39,886 nucleotides of DNA, from assembly GCA_900548795.1 (NCBI GenBank), contig URLT01000004.1, positions 1 through 39,886 on the forward strand, written 5' to 3'. Shown in pieces: positions 24,830 through 32,732 of the stretch (the first letter of the stretch is position 1; each line of letters opens with the position of its first letter). This DNA comes from an uncultured Eubacteriales bacterium (GTDB taxonomy: Bacteria; Bacillota; Clostridia; Oscillospirales; Oscillospiraceae). A model generated the notes under the pieces. The model had not been told where the DNA came from. It worked only from the letters and a program-made list of their open reading frames with translations, and made no database searches. The position numbers were made by a program, and so were the translations under genes.

Positions 24830-25408
24830 TCATGGGCGGAAGTTCCCGACTGCGGAAAGTTTTTTCCGCAGCGCCTCGCGCGCCCGCGCCAGCCGGGATT
24901 TGACCGTGCCCTCCGGGACGGACAGGATCTCGGCCATCTGCGCATAGTTCAGCTCGCGGTCGACCCGCAGCGCCAGAAGCCGGCGCTGCTCCGGCTCGAG
25001 CGCGGCCAGCGCTTTCTGCAGCCGCTCCTGCTCCTCCGAGGCCAGAACGGCCTCCTCGGGCGTTGGCGCGGGGTCGCGCGGCTCCGGAAGGGACGGCTCA
25101 CCGTCGTCCTCGCGCTCAAGCGGGACGGTGGGGCGGCGCTTCTTGCTCCGCAAAAAATCGAGGCAGAGGTTCGTGGTCAGGCGATAGAGCCATGTGGAGA
25201 AGGACGAGCGGAAGCGGAAATCCGGCAGCTTCTGCCAAACGCGCACGAGCGCCTCCTGCGTCAGGTCGGCGGCGTCCTCCTCATTGGCGGTCATGCGGTA
25301 GCACAGCCGCCAAATCGCGCTCTCATAGCGCCGAAGAAGCTGCTCAAAGGCCTCGCAGTCGCCCTTTGCAGCCAGTTGGATCAGCCTCTGTTCGTCGATG
25401 TTGCTCAC
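24830..25408 (-). CDS. ECF-family RNA polymerase sigma factor
   Basis: This is a sigma-70 family, extracytoplasmic-function sigma factor of 192 residues. Region 2 (about 20-90) shows YRMTANEEDAADLTQEALV and the RSSFSTWLYRLTTNLC segment. Region 4 (about 130-185) has LRVDRELNYAQMAEILSVPEGTVKSRLARAR, the helix-turn-helix that reads the -35 element. The start is a GTG at 25408 overlapping the dus stop by 4 nt (GTGA), with no obvious ribosome site of its own. Its translation probably depends on ribosomes finishing dus. Regulator and membrane anti-sigma are adjacent. Confidence 0.9.
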   Translation of the reverse strand: MSNIDEQRLIQLAAKGDCEAFEQLLRRYESAIWRLCYRMTANEEDAADLTQEALVRVWQKLPDFRFRSSFSTWLYRLTTNLCLDFLRSKKRRPTVPLEREDDGEPSLPEPRDPAPTPEEAVLASEEQERLQKALAALEPEQRRLLALRVDRELNYAQMAEILSVPEGTVKSRLARAREALRKKLSAVGNFRP

Positions 25409-26370
25409 CTCAAATCCCGTTGAATCTCCCGCACCAGCTTTTCGGCCTCGTCCGTTGACGAGAGCTGGGAAATGCGGTTTTTGTAAAATCCGCTGTGCGC
25501 CACGCCGCGCAGGTACCACGCCAGATGCTTGCGCGCCTCGAGGCAGGCGATGTGCTCGCCCTTGCTCGCGCAGGCAAGGCGGATCTGATGCAGCGCGACC
25601 TCCATGCGCTCGCGCAGCGGCGGCAGCGGCGGGATCGGCTCGTCCCGCAGCGCGGCGTTGAGCCGCGAGAAGATCCACGGGTCGCCGAACGCCCCGCGCC
25701 CGACCAGAAACAGGCTCGCGCCGCTGTGGGCGCGGCAGCGCAGGATGTCCTCCGGCGTGCAGAGATCGCCGTTGGCGACGACCGGGATCGACACCGCCCG
25801 CACGACCTCGCCGATCGCGTCCCAATCGGCGCGGCCGGAATAGAGCATCGAGCGCGTGCGGCCGTGGACGGCAAGGGCGTCGGCGCCGCTCTCCTCGAGC
25901 GCGTGCGCCAGCTCCGCGGCGTTGCGGCTGCTTTTGTCCCAGCCGAGGCGGAGCTTCGCCGTGACGGGGACGTCGACGGCCTTTTTGACCGCCGCAAGAA
26001 TGGACGCCGCCAGCGGCACGTCCTTCATCAGGGCGCAGCCGTCGCCGTTATTAACGATCTTGGGCATGGGACAGCCCATATTGATGTCGAGAAAGTCGCA
26101 GCCGCTGAGCTCGAGCGCCAGCACTGCCGCGCGCGCCATAAGCTCCGGGTCGTTGCCGAAGATCTGCGCGCCGCAGAGGCTGCCCGGGTTTTTCCCGAGC
26201 AGGGAGCGCGTTTTTTTATCCTGATAGACCAGCGCGCGCGACGAGACCATCTCCGTGACCGTGACGGCCGCGCCCAGCTCGGCGCAGACCGTGCGGAAGG
26301 CAAGATCCGTCACGCCCGCCATCGGCGCGAGAAAGACCGCGCCGGAAATCGGTTTTCCGAGAAACTCCAA
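25405..26370 (-). CDS. dusB: tRNA-dihydrouridine synthase
   Basis: This flavoenzyme reduces specific uridines in tRNA to dihydrouridine. The 321-residue product has the N-terminal APMAGVTDLAFR motif, the catalytic-cysteine segment INMGCPMPKIVNNGDG near residue 95, KLRLGWD near 140, HGRTRSMLYSGRADW near 170 and a GRGAFGDPW phosphate-binding loop. The best start is TTG at 26370 with GGAGG 6 nt upstream. The ATG at 26374 is out of frame. Clostridial relatives usually carry the DusB name, but the position modified is not shown by the sequence. Confidence 0.92.
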   Translation of the reverse strand: MEFLGKPISGAVFLAPMAGVTDLAFRTVCAELGAAVTVTEMVSSRALVYQDKKTRSLLGKNPGSLCGAQIFGNDPELMARAAVLALELSGCDFLDINMGCPMPKIVNNGDGCALMKDVPLAASILAAVKKAVDVPVTAKLRLGWDKSSRNAAELAHALEESGADALAVHGRTRSMLYSGRADWDAIGEVVRAVSIPVVANGDLCTPEDILRCRAHSGASLFLVGRGAFGDPWIFSRLNAALRDEPIPPLPPLRERMEVALHQIRLACASKGEHIACLEARKHLAWYLRGVAHSGFYKNRISQLSSTDEAEKLVREIQRDLR

Positions 26371-26429
26371 GCATTTCCTCCAAATTCGGAAAGCGACGGG
26401 CGCGCAAAGCGCCGCCGCAGATCGTCGGT

Positions 26430-26990
26430 TTACATAATTCCAAGCTCCTGCGCCTTGGCGCGGATGGACAGCAGGTCGGAGAAGGCCTCCGGCCGCTTGG
26501 CCGCGTCGCGCAGCAGCGCGGAGGGGTGATAGATCGCGGTGAGCCAGAGGCCGTCGCGGAGCACCCATTGCCCGTGCTCGCGCGTGATGCGGTAGTCCTC
26601 GCGGATGAGCCGCATGGCGGCGATGCGCCCGAGGCAGACGAGCATTCTCGGCTGCAAGAGGCGAAGCTGCGCGCGCAGGTGGCCGATGCAGGCCTCCTGC
26701 TCCTGCGGCAGCGGATCGCGGTTCTGGGGCGGGCGGCACTTGACGATGTTGGCGATATAGGCGTTCTGCCGGCTCAGGTCGATGATGCCGAGCATATCGT
26801 CCAGCAGCTTCCCGGCCGGGCCGACGAACGGCTCGCCCTGCAGATCCTCCTGACGCCCCGGCCCCTCGCCGACAAAGACGATCGGGCTGGGCACGGGGCC
26901 GACGCCGAAGACGACCTTCGTGCGCGTGCGCGAGAGCGGGCAGGCCGTGCAGACAAGGCAGGCGCGTCTGAGCGCCTCCATATCAGCCAT
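26430..26990 (-). CDS. Uracil-DNA glycosylase, family 4 (Fe-S)
   Basis: This enzyme removes uracil from DNA. The 186-residue protein has the family-4 set of cysteines for a 4Fe-4S cluster (CLVCTAC at 11-17, then C in IVKCRPP and in EQEAC). It has the motif GEGPGRQEDLQGEPFVGPAG near residue 40 and the C-terminal HPSALLR motif. Start ATG 26990 has GGAG 8 nt upstream and overlaps the end of the carboxypeptidase gene by 8 nt. It is unusual to find it in a unit with a cell-wall enzyme. Confidence 0.92.
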   Translation of the reverse strand: MADMEALRRACLVCTACPLSRTRTKVVFGVGPVPSPIVFVGEGPGRQEDLQGEPFVGPAGKLLDDMLGIIDLSRQNAYIANIVKCRPPQNRDPLPQEQEACIGHLRAQLRLLQPRMLVCLGRIAAMRLIREDYRITREHGQWVLRDGLWLTAIYHPSALLRDAAKRPEAFSDLLSIRAKAQELGIM

Positions 26991-28575
26991 TGCGGCGTCT
27001 CCTCTCGGCGGCGCGGCGGCGGCGCTCGGCGCGGCGCTTTTTCTCGCGGCGGACGTTGATCGCGCGGGCAAGGAACAGCAGGAGCACGAAGCACAGCAGG
27101 AGCGTCAGCGGAACGGTCAGGAACCAATAGCGCAGGAACCACGATGTCCTGCCCCCGGCGGTCTTGTCGGCAAGCTGCTCGACCGGGCTGGCCGTGCGGC
27201 GCTCGACGGCCGTCAGCGTGACGAGGTCGGCGCTGGCGAGGATCCTGCCGTGGTAGACGGCGTTCACCGTGCCGACGACCTCTCCGGCGCTCAGGGGCGC
27301 GGCAAGCGCGCGGCTGTAGCTCGTCTCGATCTTGATCTCCTCGGCCGGGACCTCGATCGGCAGGACGGCCACGGCATCCTCCGCCGCGCGCACGACGACG
27401 CTGTCGCGCCCGTCGGCGTCCGTGACCTTGGGCTGGTCGAGCATGGCCGTGTCGGTCAAAACCTGCCGGAAGCCGTAGGTCTCGAAGCCCATCTCATAAA
27501 GGCGCTTGCTCACAACGAAGCGCATGTCGATCTCGCTGCCGTCATAGGCGGTGCGGGTCGGGCAGCCGCAGGCGACGCACATCAGCTCCATCTCGCCGTT
27601 GTTGGCCGTGGAGATCAGGCAGCCGCCGGCCGCCGAGGTGTAGCCCGTCTTGATGCCGCGGGCAAGGTTATAATAATAATCCGTCGTCTCGCGCTGGCTG
27701 GTCAGGGCGTTGGTCGTGTGCAGCTCGCGCGCCGGGGAGAGGTTCGTCTCCGGCACGACGTGCGAGACGGTCGTGGCAAGCTGCCGGAAGGTCTCGTTGC
27801 TCCACGCCCAGCGCGCCAGAATGCTCAGATCGCGCACGGTGGTGTAGTGCTCCCAATCGTGCAGGCCGTGCGCATTCATGAAATGCGTGCCGGTCATGCC
27901 CAGCTTCTGCGCCTTCTGGTTCATCAGCTCGACAAAGGTCGCCTTGTCGCCCGCGATGTACTCGGCCACGACGTTGCAGGCCTCGTTGGCCGAGGAGACC
28001 ATCACGCAGTAGAGCACCTCCTCGAGCGGGAGCGTCTCGCCCTGAAGCAGGCCGGCGGTGCTGCCGTATTCGCTCAGCCCCTCCAGCGCCGAGGCCGAGA
28101 CGGTCAGGTTGTCCTCCATGTCGCCGTTTTCGAGGGCAAGCATACAGGTCATGATCTTGGTCAGGCTGGCCGGATAGACCTTGTCGTCGATGTTGAACTG
28201 ATAGAGGATCGCGCCCGTGCTCAGCTCGAGCAGCAGGCCGGCGCTGCCGTCAAAGGAAAAATCCGGCTCATAGCCGAAATCGTAGAGCTTGCCCGGCGTT
28301 TCCGCCGAGACGCCGGGGCCGTAAACGACCGGCTGGATCGTCTCGCCGTCCTCGTTCGTCAGCGCCGCGCTCGTCTCGGCAGTTGGGACCGACACGGCCT
28401 CCGACGCGCCCTCCGACGCGCCCTCGGAGGCGGCGGTCGACGCGCTCGGGTCGTTCGAAGGGGCTTCGCCGACGAAGCCCTCCGGGACCTTCGTCTCCTC
28501 CTCGGCGAAGGCAAGCGGCGCCAGACTGCCGAGCAGCAGCGTCAGCATCAGCAGCAGAGCAAAAATTCTTCTCAT
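26983..28575 (-). CDS. D-alanyl-D-alanine carboxypeptidase (PBP5/DacF type)
   Basis: This penicillin-binding protein trims the terminal D-Ala of peptidoglycan stem peptides at the outer face of the membrane. The 530-residue precursor has a signal peptide (residues 1-24). An unusually long Ser/Ala/Glu-rich spacer follows (about 38-95, with ASEGASEGASEA). The catalytic domain has SLTK (Ser137, Lys140), the SAN motif in VSSANEACN and KTGYTSAAGG. A beta-rich domain leads to a C-terminal transmembrane helix (about 495-515) and a strongly basic tail. GGAGG lies 8 nt before the ATG at 28575. It is the first gene of a minus-strand cluster running to the anti-sigma factor. Confidence 0.93.
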   Translation of the reverse strand: MRRIFALLLMLTLLLGSLAPLAFAEEETKVPEGFVGEAPSNDPSASTAASEGASEGASEAVSVPTAETSAALTNEDGETIQPVVYGPGVSAETPGKLYDFGYEPDFSFDGSAGLLLELSTGAILYQFNIDDKVYPASLTKIMTCMLALENGDMEDNLTVSASALEGLSEYGSTAGLLQGETLPLEEVLYCVMVSSANEACNVVAEYIAGDKATFVELMNQKAQKLGMTGTHFMNAHGLHDWEHYTTVRDLSILARWAWSNETFRQLATTVSHVVPETNLSPARELHTTNALTSQRETTDYYYNLARGIKTGYTSAAGGCLISTANNGEMELMCVACGCPTRTAYDGSEIDMRFVVSKRLYEMGFETYGFRQVLTDTAMLDQPKVTDADGRDSVVVRAAEDAVAVLPIEVPAEEIKIETSYSRALAAPLSAGEVVGTVNAVYHGRILASADLVTLTAVERRTASPVEQLADKTAGGRTSWFLRYWFLTVPLTLLLCFVLLLFLARAINVRREKKRRAERRRRAAERRRRNG

Positions 28576-28604
28576 AAAAATATCCTCCAAAGGCGCCGCA
28601 GGGA

Positions 28605-28634
28605 TTGCCCAGCCCGGCACGCGTGTGTTATAAT
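28605..28634 (+). promoter_or_regulatory. Promoter upstream of the hairpin cluster and comEA-like gene
   Basis: TTGCCC (28605-28610), an 18-bp spacer and consensus TATAAT (28629-28634). Start near 28641, i.e. exactly at the left end of the hairpin element, which would then be transcribed in full. Confidence 0.6.
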
Positions 28635-28639
28635 GTAGT

Positions 28640-28794
28640 TAATACTAGAATCTGTTAAAAAGCTTGAAGAGCTTTTTATAGCGCCAACGGCGCGTCAGAT
28701 TCTGCATGAGACGGCGCAGCGTGCATTTGCACGATGCGAGTGTGCGTAGCACACGGGATTCTTGATTCAATATTTGAAGCAAGAATCAGTATTA
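28640..28794. repeat. 155-bp element of clustered stem-loops with terminal inverted repeats
   Basis: The outer 7-bp inverted repeat is TAATACT (28640-28646) with AGTATTA (28788-28794). Inside it: AGAATCTG/CAGATTCT (28647-28654, 28696-28703) enclosing AAAAAGCT/AGCTTTTT (28657-28664, 28670-28677) and GCGCC/GGCGC (28681-28693); then CGTGCA/TGCACG (28720-28733); GTGTGC/GCACAC (28740-28754); and a 13-bp hairpin GATTCTTG.../...CAAGAATC (28757-28787) with one mismatch. No coding frame. It could be a small mobile repeat or a structured leader RNA of the comEA-like gene; sequence alone does not decide. Confidence 0.8.
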
Positions 28795-28853
28795 GTATCT
28801 CTATTATAAGCAGAAAACCCGTTGATGTCAACGGACGAAGCGAGGAAATGCGG

Positions 28854-29255
28854 ATGAAACGGCTTTCGCGCGCGCTGCCCTATGCGCTTTTGACGCTGCT
28901 GTTCGCGCTCGGCTGCCTGCTGCTGCGCTTCGGGGCGCCGCCGGAGCAGACCGTCCGCACGGAGCGCCCCGCCGTCGCGCAGGAGGCGGCGCTGACCGGC
29001 GCAGAGCGGCACACGTCGCCGCCGCCCGAGCACCGGATCGAGCTGAACACCGCCGACGTGTCGGAGCTGACGTTGCTTCCGGGCATCGGCCGCACGCTTG
29101 CGCAGCGCATCGTCGACTACCGCGCCTCGTGCGGCGGCTTCTCCGACCCGCGCGAGCTGCTGAACGTCACCGGCATCGGAGAAAAAAAGCTGGAGCAGCT
29201 GCTCGACTATGTCACCGTGGAGGAACAATATGAAAATTCTGGTCGTGGACGATGA
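28854..29255 (+). CDS. ComEA-like helix-hairpin-helix protein
   Basis: This 133-residue membrane-anchored protein has one N-terminal transmembrane helix (about 8-25) and a Pro/Thr/Glu-rich linker. The C-terminal ComEA-type domain (about 65-125) carries two HhH motifs: ELNTADVSELTLLPGIG and ELLNVTGIGEKKLEQ. The family binds DNA non-specifically, and full-length ComEA is the DNA receptor for transformation. No comEC lies in this window, so a competence role is only possible. GAGG lies 8 nt before the ATG at 28854; the ATG at 28848 is too close to it. The 3' end overlaps the response regulator gene by 26 nt. Confidence 0.87.
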   Translation: MKRLSRALPYALLTLLFALGCLLLRFGAPPEQTVRTERPAVAQEAALTGAERHTSPPPEHRIELNTADVSELTLLPGIGRTLAQRIVDYRASCGGFSDPRELLNVTGIGEKKLEQLLDYVTVEEQYENSGRGR

Positions 29256-29907
29256 GGAAGTCATCGTCAAGGGAATCAAATTCAATTTGCAAAACGACGG
29301 CTATGAGGTCGTCACGGGCAGCGACGGCAAGCAGGCCGTGGAGCTGGCGCATGACCCGGAGGTCAAGCTGATCGTGCTCGACGTCATGATGCCGGAGCTG
29401 GACGGGCTGGAGGCCTGCCGCCGCATCCGCGAGTTTTCGGATGTGCCGGTCATCATGCTGACGGCGCGCACGCAGGACATGGACAAGCTCATGGGCTTCG
29501 AGCACGGCGCGGACGACTATTTGACCAAGCCGTTCAACATCCTCGAGCTGAAGGCGCGCATCCGCGTGCTGCTCCGGCGCAGCGGCGCGCTCGAGAGCCA
29601 GCGCAGCCGCATCACCGTCGGGGAGCTGACGGTCGACACGCAGGAGCGCAACGTCTATAAAAACGGCGTCGTGGCCGACCTGACCGCACGCGAATTCGAC
29701 ATGGTCGAGCTGCTCGTGCGCAATCCGAACCGCGTCTATTCGCGAGAGAATCTGCTCGACCTGATCTGGGGCTACGACGCCTACCGCAGCGACATCCGCA
29801 CGGTCGACGTGCACATCCGCCGCATCCGCGAAAAGCTCGAGACCGTCCCGGCCGAGCCGGCTTATTTCATGACCAAGTGGGGAGTTGGGTACTATTTCAA
29901 AGCATAA
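29230..29907 (+). CDS. OmpR/PhoB-family response regulator
   Basis: This transcription regulator is paired with the kinase encoded directly downstream. The 225-residue protein has a receiver domain (acidic DDE at 7-9, phospho-acceptor Asp51 in IVLDVMMPE, Lys in YLTKPFN) and a winged-helix DNA-binding domain with TAREFDMVELL and TKWGVGYYF. GGAGG precedes the ATG at 29230; the upstream ATG at 29209 is inside comEA. The sequence is WalR/PhoP-like, but the neighbours point to a different role (see findings). Confidence 0.92.
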   Translation: MKILVVDDEEVIVKGIKFNLQNDGYEVVTGSDGKQAVELAHDPEVKLIVLDVMMPELDGLEACRRIREFSDVPVIMLTARTQDMDKLMGFEHGADDYLTKPFNILELKARIRVLLRRSGALESQRSRITVGELTVDTQERNVYKNGVVADLTAREFDMVELLVRNPNRVYSRENLLDLIWGYDAYRSDIRTVDVHIRRIREKLETVPAEPAYFMTKWGVGYYFKA

Positions 29908-31333
29908 GATCCGGCTGTCGCTGCTTCCGGCAAGCTCGCAGCTTCGCAACGCCGTGTCCTACATTCTGTTCACGGCGGCCGCCCTGTTTCTTTTGAATAT
30001 TTACGCGTCAAACACCCTGCGCAGCATCACCTTTCAGTCCAAGCAGGACTATCTGGCCGACAAGGCGCAGACCGTCTCGGCGGCGCTGCTGCCGCTCGAC
30101 GAGCTGTCCGCCTCAAAGACGGAGCAGACCGTTGCCGCGCTGAAAAATCTGCATGCGACGCGCATCGTCGTCACCGACGGCGGCGGCACGGCGCTGTATG
30201 ACTCGCTGACCACGGGCAACGCCGCGGGCAAGCTCCTGCTCTTCCCCGAGATCGCCACGGCGCTCGAGGGCAAGGACGTGTTTTACAGCCGCTATGCCGA
30301 CGGCGCGGTCGAGAGCCGCTGCGCCCGCTGCCTGATGCGCGGCGGGCAGGTGCTCGGCGCGGTCTATCTGATGGACTACGACACCGATCAGGGCGCGTTC
30401 ATCTCCACGCTTCAGGTGAACGTTCTGCGCATTTCTCTGGCCATTGAGCTGGGCATCATCCTGATGGCCTTCGTGTTCTCGGCGGCCTTCTCGCGGCGTC
30501 TGCGGCGCATTCTCTTCTCCGTGCACAAAATGCGCAACGGCGACTACTCCGCCAAGATCCGCCTGAACGGCCACGACGAGCTCAATCAGCTCAGCCGCGA
30601 GTTCAACGAGCTGGCCGACCGCCTGACCGAGTCGGAGGCGCGGCGGCGGCAGTTCGTCTCCGACGCGTCGCACGAGCTGAAAACGCCGCTGGCGTCGATC
30701 AAGCTGCTGGCGGATTCCATCCTGCAAAACAGCATGGATCCCGACACCGAGCGCGAATTCATCGGCGACATTGCCCGCGAGGCCGACCGTCTCGGGCGGC
30801 TTTCCCAGAAGCTGCTGATGCTGACCAAGCTGGACAGCCACACCGTCGAGGAGCGAGAGATCCTCGACGCGGCGCCGGTCGCGCGCAAGGTCGTGCGGAT
30901 GCTGCGTCCGCTGGCTGCGCTGCGCCGCATCGCCGTCGAGAGCGACATTGCCGACGGCTGCACGCTGATGACCGTGGAGGACGATCTGTATCAGATCGTG
31001 TTCAATCTGGTCGAAAATGCCATCAAATATAACCGCGACGGCGGCAGCGTGCTGCTGGCGCTGTCGCGCGAGGGCGAGACGGTCGTGCTGACCGTTGCGG
31101 ATCGGGGCGTCGGCATCCCGCCGGAATCGATGGAGCATATCTTCGAGCGCTTTTACCGCGTGGATAAGGCGCGCTCCCGCGCCGCGGGCGGCGCAGGTCT
31201 GGGGCTGTCCATCGTGCACGACATGGTCGAGCGCAATTTCGGCACGATCGCCGTCGCGGCGCGCGAGGGCGGCGGCACGGTGTTCACCGTCTGCTTCCCG
31301 CTGTTTGAAACGGAAGAGGAGGTGGAGGAATGA
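29885..31333 (+). CDS. Membrane sensor histidine kinase
   Basis: This is the sensor kinase of the adjacent response regulator. The 482-residue protein has a first transmembrane helix (about 22-40), an extracytoplasmic sensor domain (41-180) and a second helix (about 183-203). HAMP is followed by HisKA with DASHELKTP (phospho-acceptor His near residue 263) and HATPase with NLVENAIKYN, DRGVGIPPES and GGAGLGLSIV. The start is uncertain: the TTG at 29885 overlaps the regulator by 23 nt and has GGGG close by, and no ATG exists before the first helix. The stop overlaps the next gene's ATG (ATGA), tying it to the GerMN lipoprotein. Confidence 0.9.
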   Translation: MGTISKHKIRLSLLPASSQLRNAVSYILFTAAALFLLNIYASNTLRSITFQSKQDYLADKAQTVSAALLPLDELSASKTEQTVAALKNLHATRIVVTDGGGTALYDSLTTGNAAGKLLLFPEIATALEGKDVFYSRYADGAVESRCARCLMRGGQVLGAVYLMDYDTDQGAFISTLQVNVLRISLAIELGIILMAFVFSAAFSRRLRRILFSVHKMRNGDYSAKIRLNGHDELNQLSREFNELADRLTESEARRRQFVSDASHELKTPLASIKLLADSILQNSMDPDTEREFIGDIAREADRLGRLSQKLLMLTKLDSHTVEEREILDAAPVARKVVRMLRPLAALRRIAVESDIADGCTLMTVEDDLYQIVFNLVENAIKYNRDGGSVLLALSREGETVVLTVADRGVGIPPESMEHIFERFYRVDKARSRAAGGAGLGLSIVHDMVERNFGTIAVAAREGGGTVFTVCFPLFETEEEVEE

Positions 31334-32616
31334 ACCGCCGGCTTTTGGCGCTGCTGCTTGCGGCGCTGCTGCTGCTGACCGCCTGCGCCGGCTCCGAGAC
31401 GCCCGAGCGCGAGGACGGAGGGCTGCTGCTCTACTATCCGAGCGCGTCGGCCGAGGACGGCGGCGCAGTGCTCCGCTCCGTGTCCGCCGGAGCGCTTCCC
31501 GACACGCCGCAGGGCGTGGTCGCGGCCTATCTGGCCTCCGCGCCCCCGGACGGCGCGCGCGCGCCCGTCCCCGACGCGTGGACGCTGCACGCCGTCGCGC
31601 AGGAGAGCGACACCCTGCTTGTGAGCTTCTCCGGCGAGCCGGTCTCGGCGCTGGAGCGCTCGATCAGCCTCTGCTGCCTTGCCAAAACGCTGCTTCAGCT
31701 CCGCGGCGTGCGCCGCGTGAGCATCACCGACCCGTCCGGCGAGGCCGCGCGTGTCTTTGCCGACGGCGACATCCAGCTCACGGACACCGGAATGCTCCCC
31801 CAGCAGGAGACGGTCACGCTCTACCTGCCCGACGAGCGGCTTCGCTATCTCAACCGCGAGACGCGCACGGTCGAGGCCATGGCCGCCTCGGAAAAGCCGC
31901 GCTTCATCGTCGAGCAGCTCCTGAGCAGCGCCTGCATTCCCGAGGGCACGCGGCTTTTGAGCATTTCCGTCGAAAACGGCATCTGCACGGTCGACCTCTC
32001 GTCGGAATTTTCCGAGGGGCTTCAGGGCGGCTTTTTTGCAGAGCGCATGGCCGTCTACGCGCTGGTCGACTCGCTGACGGAGCTCAGCGAGATCTCCAGC
32101 GTGGATCTCTGGGTGGCCGGCGCGCCCGTGCAGACCCTGCACCGCATGGATCTGACGCGCGGCGTCACGCGCGACGAGAGCGTGATCGCGCCCGTCTCAA
32201 AGGAGGGGCTGCTCGACGCGACGCTCTATGTCTGCTGCGATTCGACCGAGCTGCTGCTGCCCGTTCCGATGCTTCTGGCGCGGGATCCGGATCGCTCGCA
32301 GGTCGAAACGGTGCTCGAGGCGCTGCTGGAGCTGCCCGAAAAAAACGGCATCCGCTCGTGCATCCCGGCCGGGACGAAGCTGCTTTCCACCCGCATGGAG
32401 GGCAGCAACTGCATCGTCGACCTGACGGCGGAATTTGTCGACGGCTGTCCGAACGCGGCCGCCGAGGTGCGCGCCGTGCGCGCGGTGATCGCCTCGCTGT
32501 GCAAGCTGCGCGGCGTGTCGGGCGTGGAGATCTTGGTCGAGGGGCTTGCCCCCGTCTACCGCGACCCTCTGCTTTCCACGGTGCGCGTGCCGCACGCCGG
32601 GTGGATCTGCGAATAA
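31330..32616 (+). CDS. Lipoprotein with three GerMN-type repeats
   Basis: This 428-residue lipoprotein precursor has lipobox LLTAC (Cys19). Three repeats of the GerMN (spore germination GerM/LpqB-type) pattern are visible. Repeat one (about 35-145) shows TLLVSFSGE and LRGVRRVSI. Repeat two (about 160-275) shows GTRLLSISVENGICTVDLS and ISSVDLWVAG. Repeat three (about 300-415) shows GTKLLSTRMEGSNCIVDLT and LRGVSGVEILVEG. GerMN domains occur in GerM of sporulating bacilli and in actinobacterial LpqB. GGAGG precedes the ATG, which overlaps the kinase stop by 4 nt, so it probably belongs functionally to the two-component system. A role at the cell surface is inferred. Confidence 0.88.
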   Translation: MNRRLLALLLAALLLLTACAGSETPEREDGGLLLYYPSASAEDGGAVLRSVSAGALPDTPQGVVAAYLASAPPDGARAPVPDAWTLHAVAQESDTLLVSFSGEPVSALERSISLCCLAKTLLQLRGVRRVSITDPSGEAARVFADGDIQLTDTGMLPQQETVTLYLPDERLRYLNRETRTVEAMAASEKPRFIVEQLLSSACIPEGTRLLSISVENGICTVDLSSEFSEGLQGGFFAERMAVYALVDSLTELSEISSVDLWVAGAPVQTLHRMDLTRGVTRDESVIAPVSKEGLLDATLYVCCDSTELLLPVPMLLARDPDRSQVETVLEALLELPEKNGIRSCIPAGTKLLSTRMEGSNCIVDLTAEFVDGCPNAAAEVRAVRAVIASLCKLRGVSGVEILVEGLAPVYRDPLLSTVRVPHAGWICE

Positions 32617-32681
32617 ATTTCCGAAAAATCGGTGCAGCGTCGGTCTTTCGACACGCCGCGCCGAGAAAATGAACTATACTG

Positions 32682-32720
32682 AACGCACACGGACAAGCCG
32701 TCCGTGTGCGTTTGGTTTTT
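32682..32720 (+). terminator. Terminator-like hairpin abutting the spoIIAA ribosome site
   Basis: A perfect 13-bp stem (32682-32694 with 32700-32712, 5-nt loop) is followed by TGGTTTTT, and the spoIIAA GGAGG begins at 32721. It can end the upstream transcript. Because only 12 nt separate it from the spoIIAA ATG, any transcript reaching spoIIAA must contain all or most of it. A TATACT at 32675-32680 just upstream has no convincing -35. Confidence 0.75.
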
Positions 32721-32732
32721 GGAGGAAGCAAT

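Noticed and set aside
26920..28638. Plus-strand open frame of 572 codons opposite the carboxypeptidase gene
   Set aside because: Antisense shadow; the minus strand carries all catalytic motifs of a PBP5-type enzyme.
32617..32681. Sigma-H promoter for spoIIA
   Set aside because: AGAAAATG followed by a GAAC was considered, but neither box matches the sigma-H consensus well enough and the spacing is short.
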